NCBI GenBank assembly: GCA_016873575.1
Contig: VGWY01000058.1
Location: forward strand, 1-12,668
Direction: 5' to 3'
From: Nitrospira sp.
GTDB lineage: Bacteria; Nitrospirota; Thermodesulfovibrionia; Thermodesulfovibrionales; SM23-35
DNA length: 12,668 bases
Position 1 is the first letter of the stretch, and each line of letters opens with the position of its first letter. The position numbers and the translations under genes are program-made. Shown here piece by piece: positions 6,880 through 12,668 of the stretch. The notes under the pieces were generated by a model. That model made no database searches. It saw nothing but the letters and a program-made list of their open reading frames with translations, and had not been told where the DNA came from.

Positions 6880-6888
6880 GATAAAGTC

Positions 6889-6917
6889 TTGATGCAAAAA
6901 AAATCCTTTTGCATCAA
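6889..6917 (-). terminator. 11-bp perfect inverted repeat downstream of RecA-XRE-cupin gene
   Basis: TTGATGCAAAA (6889-6899) and TTTTGCATCAA (6907-6917) form a perfect 11-bp stem with a 7-nt loop, 37 nt past the stop of the regulator gene and 63 nt before the start of FMN paralog A. No long T run follows it on the minus strand. It may be a weak terminator or a dyad operator for the downstream gene. Confidence 0.45.
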
Positions 6918-6954
6918 TAAATCAAATGAACCATGCTCTTAAATCTTCTTTAAT

Positions 6955-8211
6955 TTAAGAGCTCAGTAAGAGTATTTCCGCACTATCACCTCCCTCATTT
7001 TTCAATAAAGATATGACTTCTTGCTTCAGGTAAAGAGAATCACCTGATCTGAGAGTCTCACCTTTACCGTCAATAATTACAGAGACATCTCCTTTTAAAA
7101 CATAGAGTAATTTCTTCCCTTCAGAAGGTATTGCCTGGCCTTTTACTTTCGCATACGGCTCTATCACCATGAGGGTTCCTGACATGGTACCATTTGTAAC
7201 GATACTAAAACCTTTCATTCCGTTCTCTTTATAGGAAGGATGTGAAAATATTTTCTCTTTTTTAATAAGCCATTGTGACTCGTCGGCTCTTTTCTCTAAT
7301 GTATCTGAAAGGCTAACGCCGAGGGCGTTACAAATCTGTAAAAATGAACTGAGAGAAGGAGTTATCTGGTTACTTTCTAACTGAGAGATAAAACTCGGGG
7401 TCAGTCCAACCTTGTCAGCGAGGTCCTTCTGGCTTATTCCTATCTTCATTCGTAATTCCTTTATCTTACCGCCGATATCGAGTGAGGGCTCTTTTCTCAC
7501 CGATGTAATAGCAATTGTTCCTGTACTGATTTCGTAAGGATGAGGCTTAAAAGCCTCTCTGTTTGGTCGGCCTTCGAGTTTCAGCGCTTTTATCCAAACC
7601 TTGTCTTTTCTTTTGTATAATTCTAAGACTACTTGCGTTATATGTCGCAAATTGGCCTTGAACTTCTGACTGTGTGCATCTTTCTCGAGTATCCAGTAAG
7701 CGACGGTCTCGAGATCGTAAAGGAGTGGACATAGGTATGTAAAGAATTTATATGTCCTGTTCTCATCCCCCCAGAGGTCCTGCATACCTGTAAGGCTGTC
7801 GAAAACATATCTTCCCCCCGATTGAAATTTATCCTCCAAGGAATTCAGGAGTGAAATAAAGCTATCTATATTTTTTGGATCGTCAACCTTTATGACCTTC
7901 ACGTTTAAGGCATTCTCATAAAATTTTGTGAATGCTCTGTCATTCTTGCCTTTTCCTGAAGTAAAGCAGTCGAGTAAAACAAAATTCTCTTTTGAAGGGA
8001 TTTCACCTATCTTCTGGAAAATGGTGTGGGGTGACTTGTTAAAACTGACATAGATGACATGGCAGTTCTCAGTAAAAGATTGCCGAATGAAATTCAATAT
8101 GAATATTTCCGGGGCTGTACCTGCCTCAACTTCCCAGACTACATTATCTCCAACATAGAGAGAGTCTATGAGATTATCCAGATCATTTATGCCAGAGCAT
8201 ATTTTAGTCAT
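6955..8211 (-). CDS. Three-domain regulator: degenerate RecA/KaiC-like domain, XRE helix-turn-helix, cupin
   Basis: A 418-residue protein. Residues 1-235 resemble a RecA/KaiC (RAD55-type) domain, but the Walker A place (GDNVVWEVEAGTAPE, 21-35) has no GKT/GKS, so ATP hydrolysis is unlikely; a Walker B-like strand RYVFDSLTG is at 134-142. Residues ~250-305 are an XRE helix-turn-helix (ISQKDLADKVGLTPSFISQL). Residues ~345-415 are a cupin with the YVLKGDVSVIIDGKGETLRSGD pattern split over 370-391; the metal-binding histidines of motif 1 are absent. XRE-cupin (PuuR-like) regulators are well known, with the cupin sensing a small molecule; the added RecA-like part is unusual. The ribosome site is weak (AATAAGA). 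A 14-bp palindrome lies right after its predicted transcription start and recurs at the FMN paralog B promoter, suggesting autoregulation plus control of that operon. Confidence 0.82.
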   Translation of the reverse strand: MTKICSGINDLDNLIDSLYVGDNVVWEVEAGTAPEIFILNFIRQSFTENCHVIYVSFNKSPHTIFQKIGEIPSKENFVLLDCFTSGKGKNDRAFTKFYENALNVKVIKVDDPKNIDSFISLLNSLEDKFQSGGRYVFDSLTGMQDLWGDENRTYKFFTYLCPLLYDLETVAYWILEKDAHSQKFKANLRHITQVVLELYKRKDKVWIKALKLEGRPNREAFKPHPYEISTGTIAITSVRKEPSLDIGGKIKELRMKIGISQKDLADKVGLTPSFISQLESNQITPSLSSFLQICNALGVSLSDTLEKRADESQWLIKKEKIFSHPSYKENGMKGFSIVTNGTMSGTLMVIEPYAKVKGQAIPSEGKKLLYVLKGDVSVIIDGKGETLRSGDSLYLKQEVISLLKNEGGDSAEILLLSS

Positions 8212-8219
8212 TCTTATTC

Positions 8220-8233
8220 GGTAAACGGTTACC
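8220..8233. promoter_or_regulatory. Putative operator GGTAAACGGTTACC
   Basis: An inverted repeat GGTAA-N4-TTACC placed 8 bp upstream of the regulator start codon and about 5-19 nt downstream of the predicted transcription start. The near-identical site at 3973-3986 has the same position relative to its promoter. Bound protein here would block the regulator promoter; it would also lie just upstream of the plus-strand desulfhydrase remnant. Confidence 0.65.
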
Positions 8234-8244
8234 TATTGGCTTTT

Positions 8245-8274
8245 ACTGTAAAAAACCAGGAAATAGTTTGTCAA
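8245..8274 (-). promoter_or_regulatory. Sigma-70-type promoter of RecA-XRE-cupin gene
   Basis: On the minus strand: a perfect -35 TTGACA (8274-8269), an 18-nt spacer and TACAGT (8250-8245, 4 of 6 consensus) as -10. The start of transcription would be near 8238. The -35 box overlaps the TTG start of the plus-strand desulfhydrase remnant. Confidence 0.55.
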
Positions 8275-8423
8275 GTAAGCTGCCTTATGTATCTTTGGGT
8301 GAATTCCCAACGCCGGTAGAAAAGCTTGAGCAATTGGGGAAGGATATAGGTATAAATCATCTTTTTATAAAACGTGACGATTTGAGCGGTAAGGTCTATG
8401 GAGGAAATAAAATACGAAAGTTA
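8268..8423 (+). pseudogene. 5' fragment of a D-cysteine desulfhydrase / ACC deaminase-family gene
   Basis: About 52 residues match the N-terminus of this PLP fold-type II family: LGEFPTPVEKLEQL, then FIKRDDLSG and GGNKIRKL, which includes the lysine (K48) expected to bind PLP. The family is about 330 residues long. After KL the frame continues 20 codons (to 8483) with no resemblance to the family. A TTG start fits, with AGGA 6 nt upstream. The lost 3' part makes it non-functional. It runs into the remnant of a recombinase gene coming from the other direction. Confidence 0.8.
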
Positions 8424-8440
8424 CCCCGGTGCTTTCATCG

Positions 8441-8581
8441 TTATTTTGAAAATGAAGTGCAGCCTCTGGATAGAAATTCTTGAAACCGTTCCATGAGATT
8501 CTCATAACTCTGCTATGTTCGTTTTTTCACAGTAGATTTCTGATGCTCTTTATAGTGTTCTACTGCTTTCTGAAATATCAT
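8441..8581 (-). pseudogene. 5' fragment of a tyrosine recombinase/phage integrase gene with an internal stop
   Basis: Reading on the minus strand from an ATG at 8581, with a GGAGG ribosome site 7 nt upstream, gives MIFQKAVEHYKEHQKSTVKK, then RT, a TAG stop (8515-8513), and QSYENLMERFQEFLSRG further on, up to a TAA at 8441. The pattern (alternating helices, KRT-x-SYENLMERF) is that of the SAM-like core-binding domain at the start of XerC/D-type and phage recombinases. The TAG would replace a residue that is often tryptophan (TGG). Only about 46 codons remain of ~300. I recognise it from the pattern by eye, so a database search should confirm it. Confidence 0.6.
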
Positions 8582-8649
8582 TTAGGTACCTCCTTCAATC
8601 AGGGTTAAAGATTTACAGGGTCTGCCTTTATCTTGTATATGAGCAAATT

Positions 8650-8682
8650 ATGTTCAAATATTGGACAACTACTGTATAATAA
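8650..8682 (+). repeat. Left member of split inverted repeat around the toxin-antitoxin segment
   Basis: ATGTTCAAA (8650-8658) and GGACAACTAC (8663-8672) reappear in reverse complement at 9673-9681 and 9641-9650. After GGACAACTAC another 10 bases agree at about 7 positions. The spacer between the blocks is 4 nt here and 22 nt on the right. The segment so bounded holds brnT, brnA and the HigA-like gene. Confidence 0.5.
8653..8680 (+). promoter_or_regulatory. Promoter of brnTA
   Basis: A perfect -10 TATAAT (8675-8680) is preceded by TTCAAA (8653-8658, 4 of 6 consensus) at 16 nt. Transcription would begin near 8687, at or next to the brnT ATG (8688). Confidence 0.5.
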
Positions 8683-8687
8683 ACTAT

Positions 8688-8960
8688 ATGCAATTTGAAT
8701 GGGATGAGGAAAAGAGCAGGTTGAATAGCCTCAAGCACGGGATAGATTTCGAGATGGCTAAAGGATTGTGGCTTGATGAGAATCGTATTGAAATTCATGT
8801 GCCCCATCCGGTCGAAAACCGATGGATCGTTATTGCGGAACTTAACGAAAAAATTTGGGCCGCTGTCTATACCCTGAGAAAGGGTAATATTCGTATCGTT
8901 TCCGTCAGAAGGGCGAGAAGGAAGGAGGAGATACTGTATGAAGAAGAAAAGACTGGCTAA
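8688..8960 (+). CDS. brnT: BrnT-family toxin (ribonuclease)
   Basis: With the ATG at 8688 the protein has 90 residues and begins MQFEWDEEKSRLNSLKHGID, the usual BrnT start (W-D-x2-K and KHG). The second half, RWIVIAELNEKIWAAVYTLR and then IRIVSVRRARRKEE near the C-terminus, matches the conserved arginine-rich strand pattern. BrnT toxins are RelE-like ribonucleases that block translation and are neutralised by BrnA, which also represses the operon. An in-frame TTG at 8661 would add 9 residues not seen in the family and would lie upstream of the -10 box, so I rejected it. No ribosome site precedes the ATG, and the predicted transcription start falls at it, so translation may be leaderless. The stop overlaps brnA by 23 nt. 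Confidence 0.88.
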   Translation: MQFEWDEEKSRLNSLKHGIDFEMAKGLWLDENRIEIHVPHPVENRWIVIAELNEKIWAAVYTLRKGNIRIVSVRRARRKEEILYEEEKTG

Positions 8961-9207
8961 AAGCGCAGAAGAGCTTGACCGCAGGTTCGACGCCGGCGAG
9001 GATATACATGAACTTATTGATATGTCAAAGGCCGCAATTGTCCGTCACGGTAAAAAGGTTCGTATTACGATCGATATGTCGGAAGCACTCGTTAGTGAGA
9101 TAGACGAGATTAGGCAAAAGATAGGCGTTGACCGTGGAGCACTGATCAAGGTATGGCTGCATGAGCGGGTAAAGCAGGAGAAGACGGCTACGGGCGGTAC
9201 CCGTTAA
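8938..9207 (+). CDS. brnA: BrnA-family antitoxin (ribbon-helix-helix)
   Basis: An 89-residue protein that overlaps the end of brnT by 23 nt and has an AAGGAGGAG ribosome site inside the brnT reading frame. Residues 1-50 form the acidic toxin-binding part (SAEELDRRFDAGEDI). Residues ~58-82 carry the RHH/CopG-like DNA-binding core (VRITIDMSEALVSEIDEIRQ then VDRGALIKVWLHER). Known BrnA proteins bind BrnT and repress the brnTA promoter. Both genes look intact, so this module should be functional. Confidence 0.85.
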   Translation: MKKKRLAKSAEELDRRFDAGEDIHELIDMSKAAIVRHGKKVRITIDMSEALVSEIDEIRQKIGVDRGALIKVWLHERVKQEKTATGGTR

Positions 9208-9231
9208 TATGTTATAAATTCGAGATTGCTG

Positions 9232-9259
9232 TTCAGAAAATGACTTTCAGAAAATGACT
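9232..9259 (+). repeat. Perfect 14-bp tandem repeat
   Basis: TTCAGAAAATGACT occurs twice back to back (9232-9245 and 9246-9259), in the 132-bp gap between brnA and the HigA-like gene. It may be a slippage product or a paired protein-binding site. Confidence 0.6.
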
Positions 9260-9311
9260 GCACGGATGTCTACATTCTGATGCGTTTACTGGATGTTCCG
9301 GACATCTGAGT

Positions 9312-9322
9312 GCATATCATGC
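9312..9322. promoter_or_regulatory. Small dyad upstream of HigA-like gene
   Basis: GCAT-ATC-ATGC (9312-9322) is a short palindrome 17 bp before the start codon. Antitoxins of this type usually bind a palindrome at their own promoter; a site this short could also be chance. A second imperfect dyad, GATGT-N5-ACATC, lies about 10 bp further upstream. Confidence 0.25.
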
Positions 9323-9339
9323 TCAACATCGTGTAATGC

Positions 9340-9633
9340 ATGGCTAAACTAAAGGATTTTAAAAAACTAAAGGATCAGTGGTTTAGAGATGCAGAGGTAC
9401 GGAAAGAATACAAAACTCTGAAAGCAGAGTTCCAGTTAGCAGAGGAAATAATCAAGGCGAGAGCTAAAGCCAAGATGACACAGGCAGAACTTGCCAGGAG
9501 AATAGGGACGAAGTCCACTGCCATATCAAGATTAGAGTCTCCAAATTATGGAAAGGCTTCAATTTCCATGCTGGAAAAGGTAGCCCATGCTCTCGGTTGC
9601 GAGTTGCAAATACGTCTTGTGCCGAAACACTAA
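9340..9633 (+). CDS. HigA-like XRE antitoxin, no partner toxin visible
   Basis: A 97-residue protein. A charged N-terminal helix region (1-40, LKDFKKLKDQW and KEYKTLKAEFQLAEEI) is followed by an XRE helix-turn-helix (~45-95: MTQAELARRIGTKSTAISRL, then SISMLEKVAHALGCELQI). This is the build of HigA/RelB-type antitoxins that follow a HigB/RelE toxin. The 132 bp upstream hold no toxin frame, and the in-frame TAA at 9334 closes any fusion. It is therefore either an orphan, a remnant of a module that lost its toxin, or a stand-alone repressor. No clear ribosome site precedes the ATG. Confidence 0.78.
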   Translation: MAKLKDFKKLKDQWFRDAEVRKEYKTLKAEFQLAEEIIKARAKAKMTQAELARRIGTKSTAISRLESPNYGKASISMLEKVAHALGCELQIRLVPKH

Positions 9634-9681
9634 TAATAGGGTAGTTGTCCCAATTCTTTTCTCTTGAGTTTTTTTGAACAT
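9632..9681 (+). repeat. Right member of split inverted repeat around the toxin-antitoxin segment
   Basis: GTAGTTGTCC (9641-9650) and TTTGAACAT (9673-9681) are reverse complements of the blocks at 8663-8672 and 8650-8658. The pair starts right after the stop of the HigA-like gene, so the enclosed unit is about 1.03 kb. No target-site duplication could be identified by eye. Confidence 0.5.
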
Positions 9682-9732
9682 TTCAAAGAAATATGGTAAT
9701 TTAGAGAATGCCAAAAAGGGAATGAATTATTT

Positions 9733-10377
9733 ATGATGACAGCATGTGAAAAGTATCTTGACCTTTTAGAATTTTTAAGTAAGAAAAAAGTATTTGGTAG
9801 GCTTTCTGTTTACCCTGCAATTGGGGTGGATGGTTTGGTTGCCTTATTTGCAGAAAGAGTTATTGGATTAAATTGGGAACCTTATGACATAGAAGGTATT
9901 TTGAATCATTTATCTCCCATACTTCCCTCTGATCTAATTTCTAAACTTAGAACACGACTTGAAAAAAATTTAACTTACATAGCAAGGATTGATGCTTCTC
10001 GCTTAGATCTTATAAGCCAAGAACTTGAACCATATAGGAATATCTCGCCAAAATCTTTAATTCTAAAGGGCTTATTTGAAAATATTTTCTTGCGGGAGTG
10101 GGATATTGATCTTGAAAGATTTTATAATGTTCCACTGTCACATGCCGAAATTATTGCTAAAGATTGGATTCGAGAAATAATAAATTGGTTAAATATAGGC
10201 GATAATATTATTAATTTTGATAGGAATCTTATACCCTTTCTCACTGAGCAAGATGTATTGAGAGAAAAAGATTTAGGAATACAAGATCTCGGTGCAGATT
10301 TTGATACAACTTACACAGTGAATAACGTACCAATCGTTCTATTACCACAATTTGTTAGAGTGTTTGAAAGGATGTAG
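9733..10377 (+). CDS. Hypothetical protein, 214 residues
   Basis: I do not recognise this protein. It has no signal peptide, membrane segment or cysteine motif; there is a single cysteine (residue 5). It looks soluble and mostly helical, with hydrophobic stretches spaced as in a globular protein and a central motif-like run LILKGLFENIFLREWDIDLE. A start is possible at either of two adjacent ATG codons (9733, 9736); only a weak AGGGA lies upstream. The coding DNA is distinctly more AT-rich than the left part of the window. It precedes the GalU-like gene by 38 bp on the same strand and probably shares its transcript. A role with GalU is not evident. Confidence 0.65.
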   Translation: MMTACEKYLDLLEFLSKKKVFGRLSVYPAIGVDGLVALFAERVIGLNWEPYDIEGILNHLSPILPSDLISKLRTRLEKNLTYIARIDASRLDLISQELEPYRNISPKSLILKGLFENIFLREWDIDLERFYNVPLSHAEIIAKDWIREIINWLNIGDNIINFDRNLIPFLTEQDVLREKDLGIQDLGADFDTTYTVNNVPIVLLPQFVRVFERM

Positions 10378-10415
10378 TATTCAGATAAAGTTTCAAAATA
10401 TTTGAGGATGGAAAT

Positions 10416-11282
10416 ATGCCAAAAATTAAAAAAGCGATTGTAGCGGTTGCAGGGTCAGGAACAAGATTTCTGCCTGCTACAAAGACCATGCCTAAAGAGA
10501 TGTTGCCAATAATAGACAAACCGATTATTCAACTAGTCGCAGAGGAATTAGTAGAAGCGGGGATAGAAGATATTATTCTAGTAACCAAATGGGATAAGAA
10601 ACCTTTGGAAGATCACTTTGATAATAACTGGGCACTGGCTGATGAATTAAAGAAAGCAGGCAAGTTGAAATTTCTTGAAAGAATTGAAAGAATTTCTACC
10701 ATGGCTAATTTTGTTTATGTCAGGCAAAAAGGCCCTTATGGGAACGGTACCCCAGTGTTATCCGCCGCTAGCTTAGTTGAAAACCAACCGTTTATATATG
10801 TATGGGGCGATGATTTAGTGAGATCTAAAGTTTCGTTTACCAAACAATTGATTGATTCGTACCAAAAGCATGGCCGCTTAATGATTGGCGTGCAGAAAGT
10901 ACCAAAAGAAGTTGTTAACCGCTTTGGAATTGTAAAATTACGAAATAACACTATGGAAATCGAGGATATCGTCGAAAAACCTTCAATCGATAAGGCACCG
11001 TCGCAATTGGCTGATTTTGGCCGTATGATCTTAAATCAAGACATTATTGATATTTTGCGAAACACTCCTCTTGGTAAAGACAATGAGCTTTGGATTGTCG
11101 ATGCTCTTCGCAGTTATGTTAAGAGTGGAGGAGTTTTGTTAGCAAAAGAGGTAGAAGATGGTGAATGGTTAACAACTGGTGACCCATTAAATTACCTAAA
11201 AGCTGTGATTAAATATGCATTAGATAGAAAGGATATTGGTAAAGATTTAAAGGATTTTATTATAAGTACTCAAAAAAATTGA
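10416..11282 (+). CDS. galU: UTP--glucose-1-phosphate uridylyltransferase (GalU-type), divergent
   Basis: A 288-residue sugar nucleotidyltransferase of normal GalU length. The nucleotide-binding loop is AGSGTRFLPATKTMPKEMLP (12-31), with DKP at 34-36, LVT at 55-57, RQKGPYGNGTPV (103-114), the GDD metal site (131-133), VEKP (186-189), FGRMIL (201-206) and WLTTGDPLNYLKA (251-263). It would make UDP-glucose from glucose 1-phosphate and UTP in the cytoplasm for surface polysaccharide or lipid glycosylation. RQKGPYGNGTP replaces the common RQ-x-PLGLGHAV, and TTGDPLNY replaces the usual DIG/DTG-x-P, so a different sugar phosphate is possible. The start has GAGG 8 nt upstream. The DNA is AT-rich, suggesting acquisition from another lineage. 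Confidence 0.87.
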   Translation: MPKIKKAIVAVAGSGTRFLPATKTMPKEMLPIIDKPIIQLVAEELVEAGIEDIILVTKWDKKPLEDHFDNNWALADELKKAGKLKFLERIERISTMANFVYVRQKGPYGNGTPVLSAASLVENQPFIYVWGDDLVRSKVSFTKQLIDSYQKHGRLMIGVQKVPKEVVNRFGIVKLRNNTMEIEDIVEKPSIDKAPSQLADFGRMILNQDIIDILRNTPLGKDNELWIVDALRSYVKSGGVLLAKEVEDGEWLTTGDPLNYLKAVIKYALDRKDIGKDLKDFIISTQKN

Positions 11283-11288
11283 AATTTG

Positions 11289-11342
11289 AATTCCTAATGC
11301 ATTATTAGTAAGGCATTATAAGTGTTATTTAGGAATTTTTTT
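11289..11342 (+). terminator. Intrinsic terminator after galU
   Basis: AATTCCTAA (11289-11297) pairs with TTAGGAATT (11329-11337), followed by T residues through 11342. An inner alternative stem TAATGC (11295-11300) / GCATTA (11313-11318) also exists. It lies 6 nt after the galU stop codon. Confidence 0.75.
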
Positions 11343-11580
11343 CTTATGAAGGATTGTGGACAAGCTGCCAATGATAGAAAAGACATTATGGTGTAGTTTT
11401 GTTGTGAACTTCCTTTAGATATCATTTAAATACATCCACTTACGGCTTGTTTAGGAATGCATTGGAAGGGAGATATTGCTTTTTTTGTTTGGCTTAAATT
11501 CCGGAAATCTTATTACTTAAGTTCAACAACCTCTAAACGAAAAGCCTTGATATTAAAACATTTGTCTTTTTGTATTTGCA
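11343..11580. other. Spacer without a recognisable gene; should contain the IS end
   Basis: The 238 bp between the galU terminator and the transposase stop codon are AT-rich with no coding frame I can support. The downstream end of the insertion sequence must lie here, probably in the last ~70 bp, but its inverted repeat cannot be set because the other end of the element is outside the window. Confidence 0.5.
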
Positions 11581-12668
11581 CTACATGCCTCTTTTTGCCT
11601 TTTCAATCACACATCGAGTGGGGAATTTAAGACCAAGGGCATTAAAAATTATTCTATCTCTCCTTGAAGGCTCACTGATATAGGTATATCTTTCTTCATC
11701 AACTTCCATTACAGCAGCCCCAAGTTGTGATAAACTCTCAAATGCAGTCCCGGCGCTAAATCCAGCGTTGTGATGCTTCAGTGTCCTCTCTACATATCTC
11801 TCTATTAAAAATGCAAGATAACAGATCAACGCATGGGCCCTTACACGATTCTCTGTCCAGTGGTAAAACGGTCTCAACTGTAACGCGCTCTTCATTGTCC
11901 TGAACGCACGTTCCACATCAGTCAAATCTTTGTATGCCTCTATCACTTCTTTTGCACTCATCCCCTGTTCTTCCGTCCTCAAGATGTACACACCATCCAA
12001 TGCCTCTTCTATCTTTATGGATTCCTCTTTTATCCAATAGCTTAATCTTCCATCTTTTTCATCTACCTTGTAACCAATCAGTCTGCGACCATGTTTATGC
12101 CTGAGAACTTCTTCTACCTGACTAACAACTCTCTTTAATGAAGCCTTCCCCTTTAACTTCTCTATCCCTTCTTTTATCTTTTTAAGTTCACCCATTAGCG
12201 CCTTTATGTTCTCCTCACGCATCTGCCTCTGTAACTCCGCTACTTCAGGATTCCTGCAAACTATATAACGAATCCCTTCAACAGTCTTTACCTCACGCCA
12301 CCAGAGTTCTTTACCCTCTATGCAATAAACATGAGGTGTGGTATCCAGAACTATTTCCTTTACCTCAGCGTTCCTCCTCTTCCTTAACGCTATGATACTG
12401 TCAAACCCATGTCTTTGTATTTCCTCAAGGTTTTCTTTGGTTACAAGTCCCCTGTCACCTACAAATATACACCGCCCTATCTCAAACTTCTCCTTTAGAT
12501 CCTTCAATACTTCCTTTACTGTCTTTTTATCTACACGGTTGCCCTCAAATACCTCATGCCCTATAGGCATCCCGTTACACATGATTAGCCCAATTACTAC
12601 CTGTTTCTTGCCAGGTTCGTGATCCCTCGAATATCCAAGCCCTGCTAAACCTTCGGGCCCATTGCCTT
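11581..12668 (-). CDS. IS1634-type (IS4 superfamily) DDE transposase, 5' end outside window
   Basis: The frame stays open from the stop at 11581 to the window edge, showing about 361 residues; the true start and the first catalytic aspartate (usually in a DTT-like motif) lie beyond it. Visible signatures in order are GLGYSRDHEPGKKQ near the edge, GHEVFEGNRVDKKT, the second acidic residue in FVGDRGLVTKENL (D at 12456-12454), a charged coiled-coil-like insertion (~12240-12100), and the third acidic residue in DVERAFRTMKSAL (E at 11913-11911) with the downstream arginine and lysine, followed by LRPFYHWTENRVRAHALICY. The visible part has no frameshift or stop, so the element may be active. It lies directly beside the AT-rich galU segment, in keeping with an accessory region. 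Confidence 0.88.
   Translation of the reverse strand, partial: GNGPEGLAGLGYSRDHEPGKKQVVIGLIMCNGMPIGHEVFEGNRVDKKTVKEVLKDLKEKFEIGRCIFVGDRGLVTKENLEEIQRHGFDSIIALRKRRNAEVKEIVLDTTPHVYCIEGKELWWREVKTVEGIRYIVCRNPEVAELQRQMREENIKALMGELKKIKEGIEKLKGKASLKRVVSQVEEVLRHKHGRRLIGYKVDEKDGRLSYWIKEESIKIEEALDGVYILRTEEQGMSAKEVIEAYKDLTDVERAFRTMKSALQLRPFYHWTENRVRAHALICYLAFLIERYVERTLKHHNAGFSAGTAFESLSQLGAAVMEVDEERYTYISEPSRRDRIIFNALGLKFPTRCVIEKAKRGM
11581..12668 (-). mobile_element. Insertion sequence of the IS1634 type, partial
   Basis: The transposase gene defines the element. Its left end falls in 11510-11580 and its right end is outside the window, so terminal inverted repeats and target duplication cannot be read. 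Confidence 0.75.

Noticed and set aside
8059..8319. Plus-strand 86-codon frame across the regulator start
   Set aside because: It is antisense to the start of the regulator and covers its promoter and operator; no recognisable protein.
8661..8687. Upstream TTG start for brnT
   Set aside because: It would put the start codon before the -10 box and add residues not found in BrnT proteins.
11291..11419. Minus-strand 42-codon frame starting with ATGATATCT, whose upstream bases resemble those at the recombinase remnant (ATATCATTTA)
   Set aside because: Only the first few bases match, the peptide does not look like a recombinase and it runs through the galU terminator.
1..12668. CRISPR array, tRNA or rRNA gene
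   Set aside because: No regularly spaced repeats and no cloverleaf or rRNA-like sequence was seen on either strand.

Overview
The window reads as a chromosomal segment of a bacterium with an anaerobic-type redox gene set. The leftmost ~8.2 kb is a minus-strand block of flavin and iron-sulfur genes. The rest is an accessory region with toxin-antitoxin genes, gene remnants, a compositionally different two-gene segment and an insertion sequence. A Nitrospirota (Thermodesulfovibrio-like) or sulfate-reducer-like host is my best guess from the HydB/NuoF-NuoE pair, the archaeal-type glutamate-synthase FMN proteins and the NrpR-like regulator. That is inference only; no rRNA or other taxonomic marker is present.

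Region 1 (1-8211, all minus strand, so read right to left). First comes a three-domain regulator: an inactive RecA/KaiC-like domain, an XRE helix-turn-helix and a cupin (6955-8211). Next is a glutamate-synthase FMN-domain protein (5221-6825) and an NrpR-like regulator (4174-5148), separated by a strong hairpin. A second transcription unit follows: a paralogous FMN-domain protein (2206-3774), a small two-cluster ferredoxin (1923-2144), a NuoE/HydA-type 2Fe-2S subunit (1334-1807) and a NuoF/HydB-type flavoprotein that runs off the left edge (1-1344). The likely logic is that NuoEF takes electrons from or to NAD(P)H, the ferredoxin relays them, and the FMN protein uses them on an unknown or glutamate-like substrate. 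No glutamine amidotransferase domain is visible. Two promoters in this region (regulator gene and FMN paralog B operon) share a near-identical 14-bp palindrome, GGYAAACGGTTACC, at the same place just downstream of the predicted start of transcription. This suggests one regulator controls both.

Region 2 (8212-9690) is scarred. The first ~52 codons of a PLP-dependent D-cysteine desulfhydrase/ACC deaminase gene (plus strand) meet, tail to tail, the first ~46 codons of a tyrosine recombinase gene (minus strand) that carries a stop. This looks like a deletion that removed both 3' ends. A BrnT-BrnA toxin-antitoxin pair and an orphan HigA-like antitoxin follow, bounded by split inverted repeats (8650-8672 and 9641-9681).

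Region 3 (9691-11342) is AT-rich: an unrecognised 214-residue protein and a divergent GalU-type nucleotidyltransferase ending in a clear intrinsic terminator. Region 4 (11343-12668) is a spacer followed by an IS1634-type (IS4 superfamily) transposase gene on the minus strand, cut by the right edge of the window.
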